The notes under the pieces are model-generated. The model was not told where the DNA came from. It did not search any database and worked only from the letters and a program-made list of their open reading frames with translations. From the NCBI GenBank assembly GCA_037974335.1, contig CM075760.1, positions 17,161,059-17,225,058 of the forward strand: DNA of 64,000 bases, written 5' to 3'. The position numbers were made by a program, and so were the translations under genes. Numbering within the stretch: position 1 is the first letter of the stretch; each line of letters begins with the position of its first letter. Shown piece by piece: positions 45,417 through 57,577 of this stretch. Origin of the DNA: Prionace glauca. Lineage: Eukaryota; Chordata; Chondrichthyes; Carcharhiniformes; Carcharhinidae.

Positions 45417-45498
45417 TGGAAGTTGGGGGATTTGAACCCACGCCTCTAGAGAGACTGGAGTTTAAATCCAGCGCCTTAGACCGCTCGGCCACACTACC
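45417..45498 (-). tRNA. tRNA-Leu-like (anticodon TAA)
   Basis: 82 nt, Leu body of the 33,575 type. Anticodon stem CTGGA/TCCAG is perfect and the loop TTTAAAC gives TAA, still a leucine anticodon. Acceptor GGTAGTG against AACTTCC has two mismatches and the T-stem one (GTGGG against CCCCC). The loop switch from TTTAGGC to TTTAAAC looks like drift from a TAG gene. Function doubtful. Confidence 0.78.
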
Positions 45499-45499
45499 A

Positions 45500-46960
45500 C
45501 ACAAGGATACGTGATAATACTGTCATCTCACTGCATTGACACTGAAACATGTTAAAATCAGTGGAGTTGGGATGGGCGATGAAGAAATCGTCACCGAATC
45601 AGATGATCCTGGAATGTGCAGCAAACAAAAATCATCTCCAGTCAGAGACACAATGAGCTGCAGTGAAGGGCCGGCTCCATTTAAACTGTCCTTAACCTCG
45701 CCTGCTCCTCAGATGGGAGAATATGGCTTCCTGTTGAATTTGCTGCGAGTCTTTATTTGAGAAAGGACAGAACACAAGGCGAGACTGAGATTTGTGCCTG
45801 CTGCCGGGAAATAATTGATATTTATTATCACGGATTGGAGGAGAGCAATAAAGCTTCACTTCCTGACCTGCAATCAAAATAGCAGTGAAAGTGGATTTGA
45901 AACTGATGTTTTCTCACGAAGATTTGAACATCACCCACTGCTCTGCTCAGCATTCATTCCTTTAGGTGACTGCAGAATTAATTCTTCGTTCAATGCAATC
46001 AAATCCTTCCAAATATTCCAGTTTGTTTGTTCCTGTTTCACTTTCAGATTCCTTCATTAATGCTCATCAGCGATAACTTGCTAAACTCCAGCCAGAAATT
46101 GAACAAGACTGAAACCAGTTGTTGACATGGTTGATTTCTGCATGTTTGCATCTCCTCAAGTCTCTGTCCGTCTTTGTGTCTGTGTGTGTGTGTTGCTCTG
46201 TGTATCAATGTGATTTTGTTCCCAGAAGGAGTGAGCACATTTTTAAATCACAAACTGTGTTCACTTTTTCATTCACCTCACTGGCAAATGGTACAGAAAA
46301 TAACAACGTGTTTGAAAGTAGAGAGAAAGATTGACTGATTCTGGTTCCTATTTTGATTGGCTATTGCTTATTGATTCGGTATCCGTATATCACAGAGAAT
46401 AATTGGCATTTTCACTGATCAACACTTAAACTGACAGTGGATTCACTCGGTGTGATGGTGGGTTCCAGTTCTATATCTGCAATCACATCAACAACTTCTA
46501 TCAGTTACTGTGAGCACAGTGTTTCTAATAGTTTGGAAATCTACCAACGCATAATCTAATAGCTCTTGCATTATTTGAAATCAATATTCATAGATCTATT
46601 TGTACATCAACTTATTGAATAACAGTGAGACCAGCAAAGCTTGAACCATGTTTCTTTGTTGCAGAAGGACACACAGTGTGTCTATGTTGGAAATATAAGT
46701 AGAAGCAGGAATAGAGGAAAACTGTGTGGCTCACGGTGCGATCAAGCCTCCAGCCTTTCAAATAACAGCGATCTTTCCTGAATAATTTTACTACAGGAAT
46801 ATAGCAGCAGTTTAAATTCAGGACATCCGTTGCCTGGATTTAATTCAATACCCTGTCTAGACGTTGTGCAAATTGTTATAACTCGAAGATGTTACTGTTT
46901 TGAATAACATTATATTAGATTCTGAAACTTAACTCTGGTTTTCTCTTCATGTTTGCTGCC
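45500..46960. other. Leu-unit spacer and AT-rich intergenic DNA
   Basis: 45,500-45,910 is the duplicated Leu spacer (see 33,660). 45,910-46,960 has no recognised element except a short TG-rich run (TGTGTCTGTGTGTGTGTG) near 46,176. Confidence 0.4.
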
Positions 46961-46964
46961 AGAC

Positions 46965-48490
46965 CTACTCATAGAGACATAGAGGTTAACAGCATGGAAA
47001 CAGGCCCTTCGGCCCAATTTGTACATGCCATCCTTTTTTAATCCCTAAAGTAATCCCAATTGCACGCATTTGGCCAACATTTTTCTATTCCCATCGTACT
47101 CATGTTACTATCTAATTTTTTTTTAAAGATAAATTTGTACCCGCATCCACTACTACCCCTGGAATTTTCTGTATGAAGTAAAAAAATCCCACCTGGACAC
47201 TTTTGGATTTCTCCCCTCTCACCTTAAATCTAAGCCCTCTAGCTTTAGACTCCCCTACCTTTGGGAAGAGATATTGACTATCTACCTTGTCTATGTCCCT
47301 CATTATTTTATAGGCCTCTATAAGGTCATTCCTCAGCCTCCTACTCTCCAGAAGAAAAAAAAAATCCCTCCTTATAACTCAATTCGTCAAGTAATAATAA
47401 ATCCTAATAAATCTTTTCTGCACATTTTCTATAATAGGATAACCAGAATTTGCACACGGTTTTACGAATGTGCCCTTAAAATGCCTTGTACAATTTCAAC
47501 AAGACTTCCCAACCTGCTGAGAACTTGTGGAGCAATCTGTTTTTATTAAAAACATGAATTACTGTTTTTCTCATACACATGAACACAATAAATAGGAGCA
47601 GGAATGGATCACTCGGCCTATCGAGCCTTCAATGCCATCATATCCGACCTTGGGCTTCAACTCTATTTTCCCACTAGTTCCCTATATCCCACAATTCCCA
47701 GACAGACCGTATATTTTTTCCCATCACATTCTGAAACGTGTTCAATGAAGGAGCAGCGACAACCCTCTTTGGGGGAGAGTTTCAAAGATGCACAGCACTT
47801 CGCATGAAGTAAATTCCTCTGATCTCATAGAACCACTGCGCTGCTGAAAGAGGCCATACGGCCCGTCTGACTCTGCAACGACTATCCGACTGAGACCACA
47901 TCAAGGTCCCATTCCCGCAGCCCCACATACCCATCCTGCTAATCCCCCTAACCTACACACCTTTGGACACTAAGGGACAATTTGCCAAGTCCAATCGACC
48001 TAACCAGCACATCTTTGAGCGGTGGGAGGAAACCGGGGTACCGGGAGGAAACCTATGTATAAACGGGGAGAATGGACAAGCTCCAGACTGCCCTAAACGC
48101 TCTTTTTGTTGATGCTGTTTTAGATTCCCGCCCAGTGGAAACAATCTCTCAGCGTCCACCCTCTCGATCCCATTCAGAATGGAGCAGGTTTTTATAAGAT
48201 CACCTCTCATTCCTCTAAACGCAAGAGAATTTCAGCCCAATTTACTCAACCCCTCAACTCAGAATAAAGCCGAGCTCACGGGGCAAACTAGCGACCCTTC
48301 ACCACACTGTCTGCAATGCAAGAATATCTTTTCTTAAATATAGTGACCAGCATTGTGCGGAATTCTCCACATGCGGTCTCAATAAACTCTAGCAACTGCA
48401 GTAATACCTATTCATTGCTATACGCCAATCCTTTGAAAAGAAAGGTCAAAATGCCATTTCTCTTTCGAACTGATTTCTCGCAAACGAATT
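46965..48490 (-). mobile_element. Cluster of old LINE/SINE fragments, minus strand
   Basis: 46,970-47,500 is a CR1-like antisense fragment (AAACAGGCCCTTCGGCCCAA, then the complement of [18 protein letters not shown]). 47,580-47,830 is another (AATAGGAGCAGGAATGGATC). 47,830-48,090 is a minus-strand tRNA-SINE body (CACATCTTTGAGCGGTGGGA, GGAAACCGGGGTACCGGGA). 48,090-48,490 is a further CR1 fragment. All are 5'-truncated and diverged. Confidence 0.6.
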
Positions 48491-50350
48491 CCTGCGTTCC
48501 TTGTACAAACAAACACTAACATCAGCTTTTGAAACATACCGCTTTTTGCTACTTTCATGATCAAGGGAATAACTAATCACTTTTCAAAGTAACACTGGAA
48601 ATCTCGACTCTCATGTGAGCTGCCTTCATCTACTTCGAGCCCCGTCGCACTTGCTCCGCGGCTTTCAAGATGGTGATACATATATTTTTAACGTAAAAAG
48701 GGACAAGGGGAACAAGTGGGGAGGTGAATTTGAGGCCAGGGAGAGATCAACCATGATGCGATTGAATGGCAGAACAGTCTCAAAGGGCTGAAGTTTCGTA
48801 CTTCTGTTTCTGGTCCCAATGTCTGTATGTTCTAGTATTTTTGGGGGTATGTTCATCAGTAACCTCTGTCACAGTCTTCAGTGTTACGATCGATCATTCC
48901 AAGTCCCATCCTCGGATGTGACGTATCCAGTCATAACATCAACATGGATCAGAACAGCATTTGCAAGTCACCAAGTCCATAGCATCATCCATGTGGCAAA
49001 ACTCTCTGTGAAATTCAGAAGCTCATCACTGCCACTCCAATCCAGTCCAGGATACTTCCAAACACTTTGGAATAGGATATATAGGGCATTGATAATTTAT
49101 TTGAATGCAATCAAGTTACCAAAGGCGTTCTGGATTCAACATACATCTTATCCATTGCAGTGGGATGCACATTTACCTCGCTTGTTTCATCCTGGACCAA
49201 ATCAGGAATATTGGAATCACATCAGGGAATGTTGTTTGTGTCGTCAGGAGAGCCTTGTTTGGAAACACAAAAGGTACATCGTTGCTTTCCTTTTTTTTCC
49301 ATACAGGAAGCAGCTTGCTGCCATCAGACCCAATACAGGAAGTCACTAGTGCTCCTTTGCACTCATGCAAATAATTTCGGCTCCCTTTTATTAAAAGTCG
49401 CACAAATTGGATAGAGGCCTATCTCATTCCATGAATCTGTTGTGAACGAATTGACTCAGCCTGATTGTAAATAAAAGAGAACAGCTTTACTGTTGTATCT
49501 TGCGGCTATCAGACGAAATTTACATTTTGGAGACAGTGGAGATAAGATTCTCCTTACAGTTGAAACATTGTAACGATGTGTTTGTGAATTAATATTTCCA
49601 AATATGTACTTTTGTTCCCTTCATTTTATAACTTCCGATAGCCCCGGATATTTAGGCATTGTTGGTCAATATCCCAAATGGAAGGTAAAGTAAAAATAGA
49701 AAACACTAGATAACCATAAAAGCCCTGGCAGCATCACCGAATGGAAAAGTAAGAAATGTCATGTGAACTCGAAATATTCACGCTGTTTCTGTCCTCATAG
49801 ATGAGACCGGGCCTGCTGTGCTTATCCAGCATTTTATGTTTTTATCTTCACCTTCCGGAGTACTTCTCTTCTTTTATGGAAGCTGAACTAGTTTGATTTA
49901 GTCTTTATCAATTGTCCGTGTTAAATCCTATCTTCTACGTTTGTGGGCCCAGGAATCTGGACGTGGAAAAGCGCCTCGTGAGCAGATGACAGAGTTTGAG
50001 GACATGTTTTCGTTAAATTTCAGAAAATTTTCTATCATCTCGGGTTGAATGATACCAAAGCTGGATATTTCTTTAATCTGGTAAGCCAGTAACAGTTAAT
50101 AATCGGACTCTGTGCCTCTACGTGAATGTAGAGTAACTATGGGGCTGTCAGGACTTCCTGGAAAGCGCCTGACGCCAGTTAGTTCAGACAATGGATTGGG
50201 GATTAACTGACAACAGTTTAGACAAGTTATACACTATTTATTACATATCGTGCATTAATATGTCACTGTGGATATGGGAGTGAATGCTTGGCCTTACATA
50301 GACAATCAGGGCTAAAGCTTGATATTAATATGCAATTCAGGTGGACTACA
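48491..50350. other. Intergenic region between repeat cluster and receptor gene
   Basis: 48,690-48,835 is an old CR1 tail on plus (GATGCGATTGAATGGCAGAA). 48,836-49,400 carries several overlapping open frames without a recognised domain. 49,400-50,350 is AT-rich with no gene seen. Confidence 0.4.
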
Positions 50351-50359
50351 TTGAATTGA

Positions 50360-53300
50360 TTAATTAAATAATTTGCCAATGATTGTCAGGGGATATTTTA
50401 CCCCATTCTTTAATTCTTTCCTAAACTGACTCTGGGTCCCTGCATAAATAAAAGGGTTGATGCAGGAACTCAAAAGCTGAAGCATAGTCCCACTTTCATC
50501 CAGCATGTATGCTAAGTTGCTGGAATCAGAAACTGAGGAGTATGTAACATTCGCAAGTTGAACATAGAGAATGGTTATAAAAAATAACAAATACAACAGG
50601 ATGAAACTCCCCGAGATACAGAAGAGTAAAACAATAGACTTCCTCCGTTTCTTCATCTCTGGGTCACTCTGATTCTCTCCATTGTTCTGGGCCCGGAGTC
50701 TCCTGCGGGCTCTATTGGCCATTGCAATGTGTTTGACGGTCAGCACATTAAGCAATAAAATCAGAATGAATGGGAGACAAGGTGTTAAAATGATAAGAGT
50801 CCAGTCAAATACGCTCCATATTAGTGACGTATAAAATGTTGCTATTCCATTACAAAACCAAGGTATGTCGTCGATGATAAATGACGGCTCATATGTAAAG
50901 TACCAGGGAGTGTTAACAACACCACTCAGAACACAAACTGTCCCTATAACCCTCCCCGCCGTTTTCTTGCTGCAATATTTCGCCTTCAACTTCTGGCAGC
51001 AAATGGCAACGAATCGATCAAAGGTAAATGCGACTGTTGTCCAGACGGAACAATCTCTGACTCCATAAATTATCACAAAACTGAGACTACAGACCGGAGT
51101 GATGGAGAGGAAGCTAAATGGGAAATACATACGGACAATCCGGTTTAATATCACAGCTGCAATAATGACCATGAGATCTGTGACCGCCATTGATATCAAA
51201 TAGTAAGTGATACATCCAGAGAGACCGCATCTTCCATGGGCTAGGATCACAATCACTGCCAAATTTGCTGTGTTGTAGACAAAATAATCTCAATGAATAT
51301 GTAAAATAGAAAAATAGAAGAGAAAATCATTATAGTATTGAAGCATCAGGAAGCAAACATGATGAGAGATCAGAATTGGCAATCCTAGCTGAAGAACCCT
51401 CTGATTCACTGATTTAAAGAAATCTCCTAAAATGAAGCATTTTTTCAATACTGCACTGAACTGCCAGAAAAAAAACATATTGAACGTTAACCTCACTGTT
51501 TGATCAGCTACAGGAAATAGAATCAGTTTGTGTCTTGTCCCACCAATAGAGAAGAGAGAAAACACATAAGAACATAAGAAATAGGAGCAGGAGTAGGCCA
51601 TCTGGCCCCTCGAGCCTGCCCCGCCATTCAATAAGATCATGGCTGATCTGTCGTGACTCAGCTCCACCTTCCCGCCCTCTCCCCATAACCCTTAATCCCT
51701 TCTCTTATCAAAAACCCATCAACCCGTTTCTTAAAAATATTTAGCGAGGCAGCCTCCACCACTTCAACGGGCAGAGAATTCCAGAGATTCACCACCCTTT
51801 GAGTGAAGAAGTTCCTCCTCAACTCTGTTCTAAACCGCCCCCCCTTTATCTTGAGGCTGTGCCCCCTAGTCCTACTGTCTTTTTTGAGCGGGAACAGTCT
51901 CTCCACCTCTATCCTATCCATCCCATTCATCATCTTATACGTCTCAATGAGATCTCCCCTCATTCTTCTAAACTCTAACGAGTACAAGCCTAGATTATTC
52001 AGCCTCTCCTCATAGCTCAATCCCCTCAACTCCGGTATCAGCCTAGTAAACCTCCTCTGCACTCCCTCCAGGGCCAAAATATCCTTGCGCAGGTGCGGCG
52101 CCCAAAACTGCACACAGTACTCCAGCTGCGGCCTCACCAATGCCCTATACAGCTGCAGCAAGACCTCCCTACTTTTATATTCAATCCCCCTCGCTATGAA
52201 GGCCAGCATCCCATTCGCCTTCCTGACCACCTGCTGCACCTGCAAGCTGGGTTTTTGCGACTCATGCACAAGCACCCCGAGGTCCCTCTGCACCGTCGCC
52301 TGCTGCAGATTTTCGCCCCGTAAGTAATAGTCTTTCCTACCATTCCTCCTACCAAAGTGGACCACCTCACACTTGCCAACATTAAATTCCATTTGCCATT
52401 TCCTGGCCCATTCGCCCAGCCTATCTAGATCCTTCTGCAGACTCTCCACACCCTCCGCACAATTTGCCTTTCCCCCAATCTTGGTGTCATCAGCAAATTT
52501 CGACACCCTGCACTCGGTTCCCTCCTCCAGATCATCTATATAAATGGTAAATAGCTGAGGCCCCAGCACCGACCCCTGGGGCACCCCACTAGTCACCAAC
52601 CGCCAATCCGAATAGCATCCATTGACCCCCACTCTCTGCCTCCTATTTGACAACCAATCCTCTATCCACGCTAACACCCTACCCCCAACTCCATGTCCCC
52701 TGACCTTCTGCAATAACCTCTTGTGAGGTACCTTGTCAAACGCCTTCTGAAAATCCAGAAAGACCACATCCACCGGCTCTCCTCCATCCACTGCCCTAGA
52801 CACATCCTCATAGAACTCCAGTAAATTTGTCAGACACGACTTCCCTTTAATGAAACCGTGTTGCGTCCGCCCTATCAAGCAATTCCCCTCAAGATGCCTC
52901 GCTATTTCCTCCTTAATGACGGTTTCTAACATTTTACCTACCACAGACGTTAAACTAACCGGCCTATAATTCCCCGCCTTTTGCCTGGCACCCTTCTTAA
53001 ACAACGGCGTAACATTAGCCGTTTTCCAATCTTCCGGCACTTCCCCGGAATCCAGCGACGTCTGGAAAATAACCACCAAGGCATCCACTATCACCTCCGC
53101 CATTTCTTTCAGAACCCTCGGATGCATTCCATCCGGTCCTGGGGACTTGTCCACAATCAGCCCCTCCAGTCTGTCGAGCACCACCTCTCTAGTAACAGTA
53201 ATGTCATTAAGACCCTCCATTCCTACCACCTTTCCATCGCCAACACCCGGCAAATTATTCACGTCCTCCTCCTTGAAGACAAAAACAAAGAAGTTATTCA

Positions 53301-54749
53301 AGACCTTAGCCATATTCCTATCCCCTACCACTAGCTCCCCTTTCTCATCCTCTAAAGGACCAACGTTTACCCTAGCCAGCCTCTTCCTTTTTATTAATAT
53401 TAAATATATATTAATATAGCAGAAATGCATCACATAATTTTCATTGTACAAACATGTCAAGTCCCTCAAATGCGAGAAGAAAACTGGAAATGTATTTCAT
53501 TTAGAACGCAAGATCGTGCTTTGAATTGAGAATGGTTTTGGACTCCAGGTTTTTCATTCATTGAAACTGTTGAAAAAATGGTTCAGAGTAGTGAATAAAA
53601 TATCTTCTACTTGAAATGTTAACAACACGATTCAGTCAGTGGAACTGCCGAATGGTTATGGACTTTAGATCTAATCCAGGAGTACAGCACACATGGAGTT
53701 TTGCATTGGCTATGATTTCACCTCTGGAATAAAAACAATAACCTGAGACACTGTCTAAATAAAACGTTAAAAGAAAATCAACACCAACTTTATAGAGGAT
53801 TGTCTTTCCCGTTGCAAGCAACAAAACAATAAAAACAACAAAAAAAACGCACACATCGGGATAAATTTGTGACTATTCACTAACTGCCTCAACAACATAA
53901 CAGAGCTACATTTAGATTACGGCAATGTTCCCACATCACAGTGATAAATCACACCAGAACTTACTTCACTATGAGGATAGTGTTGTGGTAATGCAGCCAC
54001 AGTGATAGCATGAACAACCAAATGGTTCACCGACAATATGAGTTGGGAATAGAAAGAAGGCGAACTTGTAAGATTGAAGTGATAACATTACCTTGGTTAA
54101 GGTAATATAGTATATTGTTAAAGAGGGTAAGTTATGCAGATAATGTAGAGACATATCGGTAAAAGCGAGAAACAACACATTACAATAAGCTTGCTTTAAT
54201 TCATACACAATCATGAGACCCAAATCGTTAATTACGTCAGGAAATTTGCTCCTTACGCTTTAAGTAATAGACATTGTTTGTGATGCACGTTGTCATTCAC
54301 TATATTGATAATATCTGCTGCCAAATTGCCAGAATAATGGTACCCATTGTGTTTCCACTCGCCCAGTCTTGTATTCTCTGTTCTCTTCATGTTCAATGAG
54401 AGCACAACTAATTGCATTTCCAGTCCGGTCGAGTAATTATGCCAGGCAGAGGGAAAAATGTAATGATTAAAATGGAGGATGAAAACTGTCATTGTGCAGA
54501 AGGTGAATCTCCAGCAAAATAGGGTAAATCACAGAAGGTAAGAAGAAGATTGTCAACTTAACTGAGAAAAATTATCTCACAATATCGGTACTGTAGAGAA
54601 ACATTTTGGGGGAAAAAATAGAATTGCGGGAGGGATAAATAATGATTTTCACAATGAATAATTCATCGTTAGACTTTACCTGGAACGCCAATAGCAGCAA
54701 TGACGGGATAGTAAATGGCAAACAGAAGACCTGTCGGTGATGAGTGCAT
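50360..54749 (-). CDS. GPR139-like G-protein-coupled receptor (two exons)
   Basis: Exon 1 54,749-54,680 reads MHSSPTGLLFAIYYPVIAA then IGVP and ends G|GTAAAG. Exon 2 51,267-50,360 starts after ACACAG with the last two bases of the Ala codon, then NLAVIVILAHGRCGLSG. Joined frame: 325 residues. Class A GPCR plan: TM1 spans the exon junction; TM2 YYLISMAVTDLMVIIAAVIL; TM3 followed by DRF (about residue 107) in place of DRY; TM5 LTPCLPFILILLLNVLTV; a basic third loop RARRRLRAQ to KKRRKS; TM6; TM7 with NPFIY at about 294. Cys 83 and Cys 162 are placed for the usual disulfide. The layout, including the split after GIP/GVP and the GRCGLS phrase, is that of the GPR139-like family, large in sharks, role unknown. 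The roughly 3.4-kb intron contains a CR1 (51,562-53,395). The N-terminus is short; an upstream start was not found. Confidence 0.88.
51562..53395 (-). mobile_element. CR1-type LINE in the receptor intron
   Basis: Same subfamily as 40.1 and 42.7 kb, same orientation as the host gene. An open frame covers the linker end (KRKRLARVNVGPLEDEKGEL) and the whole RT and C-terminal region to 51,658. The tail ACATAAGAACATAAG is at 51,562-51,580. 5'-truncated at about 53,395 in the same linker region (TCTTCCTTTTTAT) where copy 42.7 kb shows its tail insertion. Being on the sense strand of the gene, it would be spliced out with the intron. Confidence 0.95.
53400..54679. other. Intron of the receptor gene, remaining part
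   Basis: AT-rich sequence between CR1 and exon 1. No repeat or other exon recognised. Confidence 0.45.
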
Positions 54750-55485
54750 TTCGATCAAAGTCCCCAATTGTCTTCTCCACTGTATTCAGAGATTACCACA
54801 TTTATCCTTGGTGTCAGGCTCCAGGGAGACAATTAAGGGATTTTTTTTAATACATGGATTGTGCTAATCAAAACAAACACATTGGCAAAGTTGTTGTGCA
54901 CCATGTGTTTAAGATTTTTTTTCATAGGTTCTGATGTGTTTCCACACTCACAGTGTATAGTATGTTCCCTGCTAAATTATTCCATAAAAATAATGAGAAT
55001 TAAATCGTGGATTTTGTAAGTAGTGAAATGAGCATTGTGCAAAAAACAATAAATGGGTTTAATCTGTTCATGCTGACTTAAGTAGTCTCTGCACAAAATA
55101 ATAATGAACAGTTTTGTTCAAGTCAAGAATGAAAACGCTGCCTAATTCTCTCTCCTGGTCAATATCCAGTCTACACGATGAGCAATCATGATCCTTCTAG
55201 TGGAAAACCTCTCTGACTGTGCAGTTTATTACATCTGTCAGTGCATTCATTGTGGAACTATACAGGTTAACACACTTACATGCGGTGAGCCAGATCTTGC
55301 TGATGTGTTTTAATTAAATATTACCTGATCCATTCCAGCATAGTTGCACTCGATGTTCAGATCAGCACTATTAAAGTCAATAGGCAGATTCAATCTGGCT
55401 GACAAATAGCCCACTCAATGAGAACTTTGTGAGAAAGTTAAACGAAGTTCCCTTCAGCAAATAAATCACGTGCATTTCCAAATTA
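54750..55485. other. Upstream flank of receptor gene
   Basis: AT-rich. No TATA box or CpG island could be assigned with confidence; no repeat recognised. Confidence 0.35.
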
Positions 55486-55490
55486 AAGAA

Positions 55491-55562
55491 AGGTTCCACC
55501 GAGATTTGAACTCGGATCGCTGGATTCAAAGTCCAGAGTGCTCACCATTACACCACAGAACC
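55491..55562 (-). tRNA. tRNA-Gln (anticodon TTG)
   Basis: 72 nt: acceptor GGTTCTG pairs with TGGAACC (one G-T), discriminator T. D-arm GTGTAATGGTGAGCAC, anticodon stem CTGGA/TCCAG with loop CTTTGAA gives TTG, T-arm CCGAGTTCAAATCTCGG. The best preserved of the three Gln copies. Confidence 0.92.
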
Positions 55563-57200
55563 CAACCCACAGCAGCAGCTTGAAAATCGTCGCTCAATAC
55601 TTGCGCCATTTTGAACATCGTAGAGAAATATCAGTCCCATTGTCCAATCCCGTCTCTGGCCAACACCAATTCGTATTTACATTGCCCTTGCTGGTTCCCC
55701 CTGTAAAAATGAGTAGGCTACCTTCAACTGCGTTACAGTTCACTGTAGCTGACTATAGTCAATGAACAATGTTAGCATCGAACTGATAGAGACATTGCTG
55801 TGGTAAATCTACTGAACAGCATCACCTTATCACAGCTCTGCTTTCACCACGCTGGAAGCCACTGTGAAAACATAAACAATTTCAAATCTTAACAGACAGG
55901 AAGGAGCGTGTGAGTGCGGACAATTAGCGCTGTGCACATTCCTGTAATCAGTGTCTTGGAGAATCAGACAGATGGGATCCTGGTGGCCTGTGGTTAGGAA
56001 TCGAAACTTTCAGGGTCGCAGGCTATCTTTGATACATTCAGATTTAATGATTTTTTTAATAAACAAACCAGCAATCCTTCCTAGTCCAAAGCAGCTCTGC
56101 CAGAATCGGTGGAGTGAGATTTCCACTTCTGATTCCGGGTTGGAAATGTCACATGAGCAGCAGGTCAAGAACAAACACAGAGAGTGAAAGACAGTGATAT
56201 GATGTAAAACGCTGCCGACAGAGATGGTGATACAAGGTCAAATCTGGATGGTAACGGGTCAAATTTAACCATTTGTTTTGACAGAATTATTGCTCATTTC
56301 TGAATAAAATGACAAGAAAACTTCTCCATGAATGGAACACTAAACTTTTTGACCTTGCCCGATTGCAAGCAGTTCTCATTCAGGAAGCGGAAACTGTGAG
56401 ATTAACAAAGCAGAATGGAGAAAGTCTCAGTTTGAGAGGCGGCACTGCCGGGGGAATGGAGAGCTGGAGTTCACCCAGAAAAACAGCAAAGTTTAAAAAC
56501 AACGGGTTTTGAAAACTTCAGCGGGAATCTCAACCTAAAACAAAACACTTTTCACTTGTCCATGAAGGATTAGCAAGTGACAGGCAGCGCCGTGTATTAC
56601 TGTGCACTGAGAGCCACAGAGAATGAGGTTCCCGCCGGCCTCATAGATAATCTGGCACATGGTGATAATCAATGATTCAATGTCAGGACAACACATGGGG
56701 TTAAACATCAGAGAAAATTTACTCATAGTGAACGTGCCAATACAGTCCTGTCTAGGTGCTTTCCCTCACTGAGGTTCAGGATTGTCACTGTTGGGGAATT
56801 TGACATATACTCATAATTTACTCATATTTCTATCGGATCAAGTCCAATCCTTCCCCATTCACACAATCCCGCAGATCTCGCAGGTGAGCAATGCCATCTA
56901 TCTGTACTTATAATGTTCCAGATCTTTTGACTGTCTGACAGACCACACCTTTCAACAGTGATCAAATATCAAAGGCAGAATCAGAGTTGCTACGTATTGA
57001 AGTCGCTGAGTTAAAATTATTGACTGTAACATGTGTACTTTATAAACAAAAGCCCCCAGTTACAAACAGTCGAGATAACAATATTTGGCAGATTAAAGTC
57101 CACAAATGCTGATCCGGTGAGTTTGTTTTCACCAGTTTCGACTTTCACTCGAGGTGTCAGAACTGCTTTGTAGAAAGTTAAACAATTTTATTTTGGTGTT
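55563..57200. other. Gln/Glu unit flank and intergenic DNA
   Basis: 55,563-56,050 matches 27,860-28,300 and 61,850-62,400 by eye (AACAGACAGGAAGGAG, GACAATTAGCGCTGTGCACA), including a Glu relic at 55,978. The rest has no gene. Confidence 0.45.
55978..56040 (+). pseudogene. tRNA-Glu relic
   Basis: TCCTGGTGGCCTGTGGTTAG then GAATCGAAACTTTCAGGG keeps the Glu 5' half only. Third member of the set 28,232 / 55,978 / 62,324. Confidence 0.65.
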
Positions 57201-57212
57201 TACTGACGTACG

Positions 57213-57302
57213 GGCTCGTTGGTCTAGGGGTATGATTCTCGCTTAGGGTATGTCGAGTCATTAGCGTGCGAGAGGTCCCGGGTTCAAATCCCGGACGAGC
57301 CC
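57213..57302 (+). tRNA. tRNA-Pro (anticodon AGG) with 18-nt intron at the canonical site
   Basis: The outer parts are the common vertebrate Pro-AGG gene: acceptor GGCTCGT/ACGAGCC, D-arm GGTCTAGGGGTATGATTC, anticodon stem CTCGC/GCGAG, T-arm CCCGGGTTCAAATCCCGGG-like, discriminator C. Between loop bases G37 and T38 there are 18 extra bases, 57,249-57,266 (TATGTCGAGTCATTAGCG). The junction could also be placed one base to the left. Removing them leaves exactly the 72-nt standard tRNA. This is the exact site of eukaryotic tRNA introns. A T-rich stretch (CTTCTTTTTG) follows at about 57,310. Vertebrate tRNA-Pro genes normally have no intron. Confidence 0.88.
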
Positions 57303-57577
57303 TTTGTTCGCTTCTTTTTGACCAAGTCAAATATCCTGATCTGTTCAAGGTGCAAACGGCGGGATGGCTTTCTGCTGACTGGCTCCAAAAAAAAGGCACA
57401 GAGTTTTCGAGCACGGAAAGAGCCCACTCAGACACCCACATGGCAGGAGCCCACACTCATCATGTCCGCGTCTGCCATGTGACATCTGGACGGGAAACAT
57501 TCGTTCTGATTCTCGCTCCACAGATAGTGCCAGAAGTACCGATAGCACCCAGTATTTTCTGATTTTATTTCAGATTT

